Part shown: piece by piece, positions 1 to 10,226 of the stretch
Position numbering within the stretch: position 1 is the stretch's first letter
Layout: every line of letters begins with the position of its first letter
Source: Pomphorhynchus laevis
Taxonomy: Eukaryota > Acanthocephala > Palaeacanthocephala > Echinorhynchida > Pomphorhynchidae
NCBI GenBank assembly: GCA_012934845.2
Contig: WNNJ02003720.1
Coordinates: 1-64,000 of the forward strand
Direction of reading: 5' to 3'
Length of the DNA: 64,000 nt
Made by a program: the position numbers and the translations under genes
Notes under the pieces: model-generated
Seen by the model: the letters and a program-made list of their open reading frames with translations, nothing else
The model's database searches: none
What the model was told of the DNA's origin: nothing

Positions 1-125
1 TGTAGCTGGTTTTCAATGCGAAAGTCACCTTGTGTGACCTAGCAACTATTCAATACATAAATAAGCATCCATAAAAGGATCACCAGTCCCGATTTCAATC
101 GATCTTCATGATCCCATAAGAAACA
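1..125 (+). repeat. dispersed repeat R1, copy 1 (3' part)
   Basis: This stretch recurs nearly unchanged at 410-500 and 5538-5690, with shared landmarks tagctggttttcaatg, gtgtgacctagcaactattc and ccgatttcaatcgatcttc. More decayed copies lie at 9060-9160 (inverted), 9240-9390, 9720-9860 and 10130-10250. No coding potential is seen. It often abuts the tRNA-like SINE, so it may be the body or tail of that SINE rather than a separate family. Confidence 0.6.
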
Positions 126-214
126 ATCTATAATAAGCATGCCAGAGAGCATCTCGGACAATACAGTTTCTGGATATCATGATGGAAGGTTTCATATACT
201 GTGTGAAATCTGGT

Positions 215-420
215 AATCCTAGATTCGTAGCCTAGCAGTCAAGAGCGCAAGCCAAAGTACGGAGAGCGACAGCTCGAATCTCGGATGTGTCAAGTTTCAA
301 AAGGTGAAGAGTTGGTAGTCAGCCTTCTGACGAGCCCGGGGCTACCAACATGTGGCAAAAAGCGGGCGAAACGAAAACGGCTGTGGCAATGGTGCCGTTC
401 GTAGTCAGGGTGTATGGAAT
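215..420 (+). mobile_element. tRNA-related SINE
   Basis: A tRNA-like head carries a plausible Pol III A box (tagcctagcagt, 228-239) and B box (gctcgaatctc, 272-282) at tRNA-like spacing. The A box is followed by aagagcgc, as in a tRNA D arm. The body runs to about 410, where repeat R1 begins. Decayed B boxes recur near 9610 (ggttcgaatct) and 10020 (aattcaaatct), each next to an R1-like stretch, which supports a SINE over a solitary tRNA gene. The ends are approximate. Confidence 0.5.
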
Positions 421-500
421 TGGATATCATGAAGGAAGGATTCTGTAGCTGGTTTTCAATGTGAAAGTCACCTTGTGTGACCTAGCAACTATTCAATATA
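410..500 (+). repeat. dispersed repeat R1, copy 2
   Basis: Near-identical to bases 1-50 and 5538-5630, beginning with the tggaattggatatcatgaag landmark. It follows the SINE directly, as at 5538, where the same junction sequence (agtcagggtgtatgg) is seen. Confidence 0.6.
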
Positions 501-800
501 TATACTAAATGGTTTTGATTCATAGACCGAACTTAGATTCACGACTTTCAGTCACCATGTCACTTCTAGACGACCAATGAGTACCCGGCAACACTCATCA
601 GTAGAATAAAGTACTCACTGGTCGTTTCGATCGCCTCTTTGACATTGTGAATCAAGGCTTGTATGACACTTTGCTTAATTGAATGAAGCTTACGCTCTTT
701 ACCAGATCAAATTGCTGTGCGGACCATCCTTAAAAACTAGGCAGAGGTTGTTGCTGAATCGTCGCTGCACTTGTTGGATCCCGAATGGATACTGCAGGTA
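497..800 (-). repeat. family A repeat with hammerhead-like core, copy A1
   Basis: First of several copies of a roughly 300-bp repeat. Read on the minus strand it has a GGATCC-containing start, a gcagcgac stretch, then GAAAC, CTGATGAG and GTC blocks (about 558-640) with pairing arms, and a tail that includes gactgaaagtcgtgaatc. Adjacent sequence to about 890 carries further pieces of the same family. No ORF. Confidence 0.6.
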
Positions 801-889
801 TAATAGTAGTGCACGGATGTGCTGAGTGGACAACGGTCCAGGATTTCTTTCGAAATACGGCATTTATACTAAATTTTGTTGCTTGATAG

Positions 890-1165
890 ACTGGACTTAG
901 ATTCACGACTTTCAGTCACCATGTCACCTCAGACAATTAAGCAGTGTCGGAAACGCCTTTATTCACAATTTCACGCAGGCAACCGAAATAACCAGTGAGT
1001 ACTTCTTTTTTACTGATAAGTGTTGCCGGATACTCATTTGTCGTCTAGAAGTGACATAGTGACTGAAAGTCGTGAATCTAAGTCGTCTTTCAAGCAACAC
1101 CATTTAGTATAAATGTCGTATTTCGTTCTTCGAGATTCCGTAGGTTCAGATCGTCTTAACCTCGG
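890..1165 (+). repeat. family A repeat, copy A2 (degenerate core)
   Basis: Plus-strand copy with gaaataacc in place of gaaacgacc and ctgataag in place of ctgatgag, so the ribozyme-like core is eroded. The pairing arms GGCAACC (972-978) and GTTGCC (1021-1026) survive. The tail runs through caagcaacaccatttagtataaat to atttcg. Confidence 0.6.
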
Positions 1166-1377
1166 CTGATGAACAATATATTCAGTTTTGTATACCCAGT
1201 AGTCAAAATCCAATTGGATTCTTTCCTGGGTTTCCACCATCATTATATATCCGATAAGTTCATCAGTGGCGTCCGGCAAAGGAAGCGCCGAATCAGTCTG
1301 AAGTATATCAGTATATATATTAAATATATATAATATATTTTTAAAATATATAAAAAATATATATATTTATATATACA

Positions 1378-1680
1378 AAATGGTGTTGCTTTTTTGACTT
1401 GACTTTGATTCACGACTTTCAGTCACCATGTCACTTCTAGACGACCGATGAGTACCCGGCAACACTCATCAGTAGAATGAAGTACTCACTGGTCGTTTCG
1501 GTTGCCTGTGTGACATTGTGAATAAAGGCGTTTCCGACACTTTGCTTAATTGTCTGAGGCTTACGCTCTTTACCAGATCAAATTGCTGTGCGGACCATCC
1601 TTAAACACTAGGCACTGGTTGTTGCTGAATTGTCGCTGCACTTGTTGGATCCTTAATGGATACCTGCAGTATCCATTCAG
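1378..1680 (-). repeat. family A repeat, copy A3 (best preserved)
   Basis: Minus-strand copy. Read 5'-3' on that strand: GGCAACC (1506-1500), GAAAC (1499-1495), GACCAGTGAGTAC (1494-1482), TTCATTCTA (1481-1473), CTGATGAG (1472-1465), TGTTGCC (1464-1458), GTACTCATCGGTC (1455-1443), GTC (1442-1440), TAGAAGTGA (1439-1431). It faces copy A4 head to head across GGATCC sites at about 1650-1700, making a long imperfect palindrome of about 600 bp. Confidence 0.65.
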
Positions 1681-1682
1681 GA

Positions 1683-1990
1683 TCCTATGAGTGCAGCGAC
1701 AATTCAGCAACAACCTCTACCTAGTGTTTAAGGATGGTCCGCACAGCAATTCGATCTGGATAAGAGCGATAGCCTCAGACAATAAAGCAGTGTCGGAAAC
1801 GCCTTTATTTACAATGTCACACAGGCAACCGAAACGACCAGTGAGTACTCTATTCTACTGATGAGTGGCCGAGTACTCATCGGTCGTCTAGTTGACTAAA
1901 AGTCGTGAGTCCAGTGTTTCAAGCAACACCATTTGGTATAAATTCCGTATTTCGTAAGAAATCCTGGGCCGTTGTCTACTCAGCACATCC
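1683..1990 (+). repeat. family A repeat, copy A4
   Basis: Inverted partner of A3. GGCAACC 1824-1830, GAAAC 1831-1835, CTGATGAG 1858-1865 and GTC 1886-1888 are present, but the TGTTGCC arm is shortened to TGGCC. The tail (caagcaacaccatttggtataaat, then the cctgggccgttgtc stretch) continues to about 1990, as in the pieces near 820-890. Confidence 0.6.
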
Positions 1991-2690
1991 GTGCACTGCT
2001 ATTATATATGAACGGAGCAGAACAGGCTTATTTGTTTATTTTATCAAACGTTTCGTGCTTTCGCTCTTCTTCAATGCAAACAGTCACGCACCAAAATTTC
2101 AAAATTGTATTGCTTTGAATGCGTGTATATTAAATAGCTTTAGTCCGGAAGAATCGTATGCAATTATTAGTACCAATTATAACAGTTTGAACTGGTGATC
2201 GTTTTTTTTCAATGAAAGATCTGACATAAGCTGTCTGATCCAGTATGTTTTTATGCTTACGCCATTGGTTTTACGCTAAGCGGCCTTCAATTATGGTAGT
2301 TCGCACGACGTGATCTATACGTTCTATCACATGCGCCACCGTGCCATCATTGCAAGAACGCTGTTGTTTTATATCTTTTCAACGATTGTTTGTCCTTATA
2401 TTTAATTTGGTGCTTGTTAGCCTCACCTATTGGGCCCTTCATGTACCGCAAATTATTTGATATTTGACATGACTGGATTTGCAATTATGTTGTTTTCGTA
2501 CCGAATTAATTAATCTATTCTTATTACTTTGAAATTGATCTATGTTTTCCATATCAACACAATTTGTTCATCGTTTGTCTCCACAACGCTTACTTACGCT
2601 TAAGTGCTCTGCTGATATTGTCGTGTTTATTTGACGTCATATATCAGATATTTCCTCTGTATTCGAAAAGAATACGAACACGCGACATCT
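1990..2690. other. no recognisable gene; possible element remnant
   Basis: AT-rich sequence between family A and the Penelope-like element. It may be 3' sequence of that minus-strand element, but no GIY-YIG motif or other domain could be made out in any frame. Confidence 0.3.
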
Positions 2691-4260
2691 TGTTTAAGAT
2701 ATCTCATGGTAATTCATGATACACACGATCAAATTCGTGTTGGAGAGAATCAAATGACGGTTCGTATTTGAATATAGCTTCGAAATTGTTGTCGGAATCT
2801 CTATTCTTTCGTTCATTATACAATGGTTTACGTTATAGTCGTTTCGCATGCTCAAATGGCGCGTTATTTGTCGATAGGTGTAGCCAGGTCGTAAGAACTG
2901 GTCTTTGAGCTCTTCGAGTGCGCATTCGATCGAAGTCACTGTTTTTGGACCATAGATTTCTCATCATTATGGCGTCATTTCGTATTGTGAGTCGTTTGAT
3001 AGAAGGACAGTGTCCGCTGCTAGCGTGGATATATGACCGCGCCTCTGTGAGTTTGCAATAATCTTTTGTTTACCAACCGTTATTATCCTTGTAGAGCATT
3101 CAGTTCAGAAAAGTTCGTTTTGAGTGTCCGTGATGTCCATGGTAAATTCCAGCTTGCAGAAACTGTTCAAATATAAAACAAACTCGTTGAGTTCAACTTG
3201 TGAGCCTGGCGATGATATAAGTATATCATCAACATAGCGTTTTCATATAGTTGGTGGCTTTGGTAGGTTGGTAAGGAAGCTCTGCTTTAAGTATGTCATG
3301 TAGAGACGTGCTTATGTTGATTCACCTGGGGTCCCCATAGATGTGCCTTTTATCTGTTGATAGATTTTTTCTTCAAAGGCGAAATTATTAGAAGTAAGTA
3401 CCAACTCAAGAAGATTTCAAATTTTGTTTATGCGTGTCTTCTACCCATTTAGTTCTGTGATGATCCTCCGAATTGCGTTATCTCCTTTATGAGTGTCTAT
3501 TAATGTGAACAATGATTCTACGGCTACAGTTGTTAACAGATTATCCCTCTGTCCATTTTTCGTTTATCAAAATATCGTAGGAAGTCATCAGCACTACCAA
3601 TGAATGAATCAGACGCTTGTAAAACAGGGTACAGTTGTTCATGTAGCCAACGTGACAAGTTTTCAGTGGTTGTGTTGATATTACTAATAATCGGTCTACC
3701 GGGTGTCGGTGTAACGGCTTTGTGGATCTTGGGTACTAAATGGACATTTCCAGACTTGCAGTCTCTGTTTAAAAGTGATTCTTGATAAATTGGATCGTAG
3801 AAATGAAATTCAATCGAGTATTGCACGTTTTCCACAATTTGTTTATGTTCTTCCGTTTTTACCGGCTCGTATGTAGATGTGTTCAGTTGCCGCACTGCTT
3901 CCTGACTATATTCACATTCAGATCAGATCACCACCTTTTTATTTTATCAGATTTCGTTATCCTAATTTTTCTGTTTTCTCGTAGTTGAAGGGCTTTCAGC
4001 TTTTCAGTGCTTATATTGTGACCTTTGAAATTATCAGGCCTCGTGTGTATGTATTTTTTTATGATGTGCCTGTATATTAGTTTTGTGTAAAATTTAAATC
4101 GATTGAATTCGAAATTAAATGGAACGAAATTAAGCCCGAGTGATAGAGCTGCAAGTTGACATGGTGATATATTCTCATTCGATAAGTAAACGACGTTGCT
4201 CGTGTCTGTTAAATTGTTGATTTGACAACGTCTTTTTTCCATATTCGTCGTAATCGCTTG
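2690..4260 (-). mobile_element. Penelope-like element (reverse transcriptase), broken
   Basis: Minus-strand reverse-transcriptase fragments in family order. About 4240-3930 carries a region with LAALSLGLNFVPFN. About 3895-3533 carries LVPKIHKAVTPTPGRPIIS and a downstream SFIGSADDFLRYFD. About 3400-3200 carries a KGTSMGTP-type block and the catalytic-type KRYVDDIL. About 2940-2694 is a more C-terminal stretch. PKIHK followed by RPIIS, and the spacing to YVDD, are typical of Penelope-like enzymes. Several breaks interrupt it. The endonuclease was not found. Confidence 0.75.
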
Positions 4261-4329
4261 ATTACGACGCGATTATGACGATTTTATAAAAAGAGATTAA
4301 TGGGTGTGCAAACCGCTGCCGCTACTTAT

Positions 4330-4445
4330 TCAGGAGTTTGTTGTTTATATTGTAGGCCAATAAAATAAAGAGGCGAAATCCACTCTTTTTCAAACGTTTC
4401 GCCCTACAAGGGATTCTTCAATCTAATAACTAAAAACACAGTTAA
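4330..4445 (-). repeat. possible 5' terminal region of the Penelope-like element
   Basis: Just upstream of the element on the minus strand lies a stretch reading ttgaagaatcccttgtaggg, then cgaaacgtttg. The pattern of gaagaa, a short complementary pair, then CGAAAC resembles terminal repeats of Penelope-like elements. The link rests on position and motif only. Confidence 0.35.
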
Positions 4446-4554
4446 AGTTTAGATTAACAAACTAATAAGCGTCACAAAGTTGAACTTTTAGATTTGAAAT
4501 ATGAGTGATTCTATGTGATGTCATCGTCTCATTTAGACTGATTGAGCTGATGAT

Positions 4555-4915
4555 CGAAGTCCAGTTATTTTGCAGCAAATTTGGATTAAATTATGAAAAC
4601 GTATCCGATAAAGGGATCCTGTAATAAGCAAGCAGCGACAGCAATTAAAATTCCTGCCGAATAAAATAAAAGATGATCCGGAAAGCACTTTGTTAGTTTA
4701 AAGAGGCTATGCCCATGCTACTACGTTAGCACATTCTCGGAGATGCCTTTTTAATATATCACAAGGCAGCCGAAACGACTGATGGTTATTCACCTTACTG
4801 ATGAGTGCTGCCGGCTACCATCAGCTCTCTAGGAGTGATAAGGAAGTCTGCTCTGTATGTAATCGAACTCCGGTTTTTGGCAAAATTTACAATTATGAAA
4901 CTGAAGCTTTTTAGC
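4555..4915 (+). repeat. family B repeat, copy B1 (cleavage site lost)
   Basis: A repeat of about 330 bp starting near aaacgtatccgataaagggatcc and ending near the cggtttttggcaaaat stretch. The hammerhead-like blocks are present, but the GTC before TAGG is altered (gctctctagg) and the arms carry mismatches. It is followed directly by copy B2 in the same orientation. Confidence 0.65.
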
Positions 4916-4944
4916 TCCCGGAGCACAGTTTTACACATTCTACG

Positions 4945-5251
4945 ATTAAATTATAAAAACGTATCCGATAAAGGGATCCTGTGAGAAAGCAAGCAGCGAC
5001 AGCAATTAAAATTCCTGCCGAATAAAATTAGGATGATCCGGAAAGCACGTTGTTAGTTTAAAGAGGCTATGCCCATGCTACTACGTTAGCAAATTCTCGG
5101 AGATGCCTTTTAATATATCACAAGGCAGCCGAAACGACTGATGGTAGTTCACCCTACTGATGAGTGCTGCCGGCTACCATCAGCTCGTCTAGGAGTGATA
5201 AGGAAGTCTGCTCTGCATGTAATCGAACTCCGGTTTTTGGCAAAATCTACG

Positions 5252-5253
<2 letters not shown>
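4945..5253 (+). repeat. family B repeat, copy B2 (intact core)
   Basis: Blocks in order: GGCAGCC 5124-5130, GAAAC 5131-5135, GACTGATGGTAG 5136-5147, TTCACCCTA 5148-5156, CTGATGAG 5157-5164, TGCTGCC 5165-5171, CTACCATCAGCTC 5174-5186, GTC 5187-5189, TAGGAGTGA 5190-5198. Arms 1 and 6, 3 and 7, and 4 and 9 of this list are complementary, each matching one hammerhead helix. A weak Pol III B-box-like atcgaactcc follows at 5222. The copy ends at the (TA)n tract. Confidence 0.7.
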
Positions 5254-5331
<78 letters not shown>

Positions 5332-5333
5332 GT
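5254..5333. repeat. (TA)n microsatellite
   Basis: About 80 bp of uninterrupted TA, at the symmetry centre of the inverted family B pair. The (IY)n reading frames across it are not genes. Confidence 0.95.
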
Positions 5334-5535
5334 AGATTTTGCCAAAAACCGGAGTTCGATTACATGCAGAGCAGACTTCCTTATCACTCCTAGACGAGCT
5401 GATGGTAGCCGGCAGCACTCATCAGTAGGGTGAACTACCATCAGTCGTTTCGGCTGCCTTGTGATATATTTAAAAGGCATCTCCGAGAATTTGCTAACGT
5501 AGTAGCATGGGCATAGCCTCTTTAAACTAAAGTCA
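5331..5535 (-). repeat. family B repeat, copy B3 (inverted, intact core)
   Basis: Reverse complement of the 3' two-thirds of B2, nearly identical. The hammerhead-like blocks span 5458 down to 5384 on the minus strand, all intact. With B2 and the (TA)n tract it forms a palindrome of about 450 bp. It ends at about 5535, where repeat R1 begins. Confidence 0.7.
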
Positions 5536-5537
5536 GG

Positions 5538-6037
<500 letters not shown>

Positions 6038-6640
6038 ATATATACAAGTATCCGTCAAAGGATCCCGGAGCTGATTTGAATAAATAATCTAAACTATATA
6101 TATATTCATGAGTAAAGGGCTTTTCAGCTTCATCATTTATAATTTGAGATTCAAAATCAGTCCTATATAAAATAGCAAATGTGGTGTCGTTAGTGTTCCG
6201 AGAGATTTTCTATTGCCTGTTTGTATAGTTGTTTTTAACTATATTGAAGGATATTATTTTTTAATATGGCACATTTGGATTCAAGTATAAATTAATGTTA
6301 TAAATTCGACGTCAGTGAGCATGCACTTTATTGCTGGGATTCGGTCATTGTGTTTAAAATTCGTCTATAAGTATTTAACGTTTAATGTTGTGATCTTATC
6401 ATTAGATGATATGCGACTCGTAATGGACATCAAATTTCTTAAAAACTCGTCTGCATTATTCCCGTTAGAATTTATGATGACAATAATAGTCTTAACAGGC
6501 CATTAATGTATTTTTAAAATACTTTCTGTGATAGTTTTCGAAACTTACAATCGGTTTTCTTGGACGATGTTATGCATTTTTGTGTATTTTTATTAATAAG
6601 TAAAATTTACCAAACTTGAGTGCTATGATACTAAATTGTC
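6038..6640. other. no recognisable feature
   Basis: AT-rich sequence. Only short chance ORFs are present, with no domain, splice pattern or repeat match seen within the window. Confidence 0.4.
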
Positions 6641-6758
6641 TGCTTTGACAGAATCTTCATATAAAATCTTATATAATCATTTATTATTTATAATTATCTT
6701 TCTTTATTTATATTTAGTATAAAATACGTTGACTCAGTTATCTGAGCTGATTTGTGAC
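6640..6758 (+). repeat. 3' end of dispersed repeat R2
   Basis: AT-rich tail ending in aaaatacgttgactcagtta then tctgagctga. The same terminus (acgt[a/t]gactcagtta, then gctgatctga) is found near 18230 (-), 27105 (-), 38000 (+), 38295/38870 (-), 44105 (+) and 54515 (+). Confidence 0.55.
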
Positions 6759-7870
6759 ATGTATTTAAATCACCAAAGTATTATACATATATGAATAATA
6801 AAACATCTTTAGACAATTTCAAATAGAAGAAAACTGACCTATCGTGACCATAGCCGATTTTATACTGCAATCACTTCCATTTGAGTTTCGCCTCTTTTCC
6901 ATGTCGCTGTGTCCTAAGGTAGTCTTAAGTCTGAAACCAAAAAAACAAGGACTTTGTGATAGGAAGTACATACTGATACATATCAATCATTTAGTGAAAA
7001 TGTTGATTTAAAAATACAAGGAATTCCTAAATTGCTTGTTCATAGTTGTCGCTATTCAAATTCAAGTGACTTCAAACGATATCCTATAACGTGTACTTTA
7101 ACGTTGCTCGCAGTTTAATAATGTAGCTGACATACACGATATTTCGTTTACAAATTGTGCGTCTTCTACGCAAGCGAACATATTATTCTTATGTATTTCA
7201 ATGAAGACAGTAGAAATTAACTTAACGACAATTCCACCATTTTCGAACTTGTTTACACTCTAAATGTAACACCGACAATTTTACACATGCTTGAGGTTTG
7301 CTTGCATTTATCCTAGTTCATAAGTGATAAGAATCCTGTCTCCTCCTCCGCTTATTTTGCACAAAGTACGACGATTCTTGAAATGCAGAATATTATTGAT
7401 ATTCCGTCGATAAGCACTGTTTAAAATTAAAGTGTCCATAGACGAGAAGTTTCCACAGCGATTCACACAGCCTGTACAACGAAGTAAATTCCTACATGAG
7501 TCGAATGTTGCGCCTGATGTACATAAAGAACTTTAGTTAATAAAGCATAATAGATGCGAAAACATGCGTAGAAGAATCGTGAAGCACTTGTTACGATCAA
7601 TTGTTGTTAAGCAGTTAATCAGCTATCCAATCCCATTCAAAATGCGAAATATAAAATAATTTCACATTTCAATTGTAATCTTGACGAAAATGAATGAGAA
7701 AAATAGAAATAATCATTAGAACTATAAATTTATTTGGATAATTTACGGATTTCATAATATGTAAAAGTACTAATCAATCAAAAAAATAATTAAATGATAT
7801 TTGCTAATAAACGTTATATGCGCAAAAATGTACGGCAATTTCTTACGGATCTAAATCCAATATATATTAA
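6759..7870. other. no recognisable feature
   Basis: AT-rich sequence without usable ORFs, exon-like segments or clear repeats. Short stretches look random. Confidence 0.4.
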
Positions 7871-8960
7871 GCAGTCGAAATAACAAGGCAATTAAGAAAA
7901 AATGCCACAATATTATTTCAAACATTTCGGCTTAAATTAAGCTTTCATCAATGTCTGTGATGATGAAGAGTTTGTACATACACTGATGAAGGCTTTATTT
8001 AAGCTGAGACGTTTGGAATACTATTGTGATATTTTGCTTTAACTTATATAGTTATTTAGACTAATTAAATAAAATAGTCTCGATTATAGACCCTAGGCGG
8101 CGACTCTAAGAATGATCTCAGGTGACGATTTTATAATCATTTCTCATTATATACAAAATTAGAAATGATTATAAAATTCTCATTTGAGATCTTTAGAATA
8201 CCAAGTTATAACTTAACTTCTAAAGAAAATCAGTAAAGAACAGAAATTTTCATACTTTTTGATTATTCTTTGCCAAATTGTAAGTTAAATACATTTATTA
8301 AATGAAGAATAGTAAGTGACTATTTTTGGTTTAATAAATATATACAATTTGACAAAGAATAATCAAAACGTCTGAAAAATGCTGTTTTTACCTGATTATA
8401 TATAATTTAATTAAATGATATTTATAAATAAACTATGCGCAAAAATCTATGATAATTAATTATGGATCTACAGCTAACGAAGGATTTTGCCGAAACTAGT
8501 TTGGCTCAAAATACATCCTAAATATTTGTTCTTTAAATAATTAAAATCTGAAATTATATATATATATATATTGTTAATTTTGAAATAGAGACCGTTCTCT
8601 GTTTCAAAATTAACAATAAATATAGTTGGAATTTTCTAAATAGATCCAGAGATGCCGTTTCTAACCAAAAACGACAATATATATAATGTAGGTTCTGAAT
8701 GTAACTGATGACTGGGATCCATCATGTGAATACGTTTAATATATATAATTAAAGTAAACCAGTCTTAACGAAGAAATTAATACGACGTTTCGCTTTTTAT
8801 TTGCTTTATCAAATTGTATTTACTTTAGATCTCAAAATTTTTTAAGGTCAAAACCTTAAAAAAGTTTGAGATTTAAAGTAAATACAATTTGATAAAGCAA
8901 ATAAAAAGCGAAACGTCGTATTAATTTCTTCGTTAAGACTGGTTTACTTTAATTATATAT
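7870..8960. repeat. cluster of palindromes
   Basis: Four to five inverted repeats in 1.1 kb. 7907-8025 is imperfect, with arms containing aaacatttcggctt and aagctgagacgtttgg. 8108-8190 and 8250-8375 are imperfect. 8571-8617 has arms ttgttaattttgaaa. 8749-8954 is near perfect, with arms beginning aattaaagtaaaccagtc and containing acgtttcgctttttatttgc. Three of them carry a CGAAAC- or CGAAAT-like word near the loop-proximal third. Confidence 0.7.
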
Positions 8961-9059
8961 ATAATTATTTAAACAATTTAATTATTAAGCAACAGCAACA
9001 TATTTATTAAGCAACATATATATATTTATTTATATATATTTATTAAGCAATATATATAT

Positions 9060-10226
9060 GTTTTTCTTAACTGTTCGCTACGTCACACCAGGTGATATTC
9101 AATTTGAAACCATATACGGTTTTATCCTTCCATCACATAATTAATATAACTGTATTTACAACATATCAGCTTTTAACCCTACTTATTGATATTACTTTGT
9201 TCACTACTGCTATGTAACTGTACTTGATAGTAGCTACGAAACAATACTAACCTGTTAGGTTAAAAGCTGGAATGTTGTGAGTCAAGATGCATGGAATTGA
9301 CTCATGAAAAGAGGATATCGAAGCTGGGCTCAAATGCGAAATAATCAAATGCGACGTAGTAAACAGTTAATATTGTAAAAAGTAGATAACCAGCACCACC
9401 GATACATAACCAGCACCACTGATACATATGAGTTTCAAATAAGTATAATCAGGATTCACATCTAATATAGAAAATGATGTAATTGGAGCATCTCTGAAAG
9501 TCGAGATCTGAAATTGATGACAATACAGGATTTCATTTAATAAGGAATATTTAGCTCAAATATTTTGCCTTTTTTGTAAGGCCTCACGACAACGATCAAA
9601 AAAGCCTAGGTTCGAATCTGTTAGTGCAACTAGGTTCCAGAAGCAAGTAAGCAGATATCAGCCATATGATTAAGACGAATGTACGATTGCAAATCCGAAG
9701 CAAGCAAAACAATACCAATATGTCGGTTTAAAGGCTGGTATGCTGTGAGACCAGATTATCGGTTTCGAATCATGAAAGGATGATATTGTCGCTTGTTTCA
9801 AATTCGAAATCACATAGTGTGACATTCACAGATTCAGAAGAGTGTCAAATTAATATTTGGATTAACTTGAAATAATATAGAAAAGCGTGTCGTTCGGGTA
9901 TATTAGGAAGACGATATCTGAAACTCTTCTCAAGCTGGATTTCACATAATGTTGTAATTTCTAGCTCAAGCAGATAGTTAGCATTCTCAGTAAAGCTTTA
10001 AAACAACAATCTAGCGAAATAAATTCAAATCTGAAAGTGAAATAGGGTTTATAAGGTATCAAAATATGTACACATCCCTCTGAAAAGTATATGTACAGCC
10101 TTCTGATCAGACAATACAATACCATTATGTCTACTTAAAACCTAATGTTGCCGGTCAATGTAATTCGAATTGTCTCGTGATGATATGATATGTTAGCTGG
10201 TTTTAAATGTTCCATCATCTCGTATG
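9060..10226. repeat. decayed R1/SINE cluster
   Basis: Diverged pieces related to R1 lie at 9060-9160 (inverted), 9240-9390, 9720-9860 and 10130-10226, each with a tagctgg- or gtgtgac-like landmark. B-box-like words are at about 9610 and 10020. The alternation suggests several old SINE+R1 units in tandem. No ORFs. Confidence 0.45.

Noticed and set aside
228-300. A functional tRNA gene
   Set aside because: A and B boxes are present, but no clean acceptor stem or anticodon arm could be drawn, and similar heads recur beside R1, which favours a SINE.
5124-5198. Ordinary single-copy hammerhead fold
   Set aside because: All blocks are present, but the helix partners interlock (1-4, 2-5, 3-6) with near-zero linkers, so a nested fold within one copy is not possible. 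Only an intercopy fold is considered.
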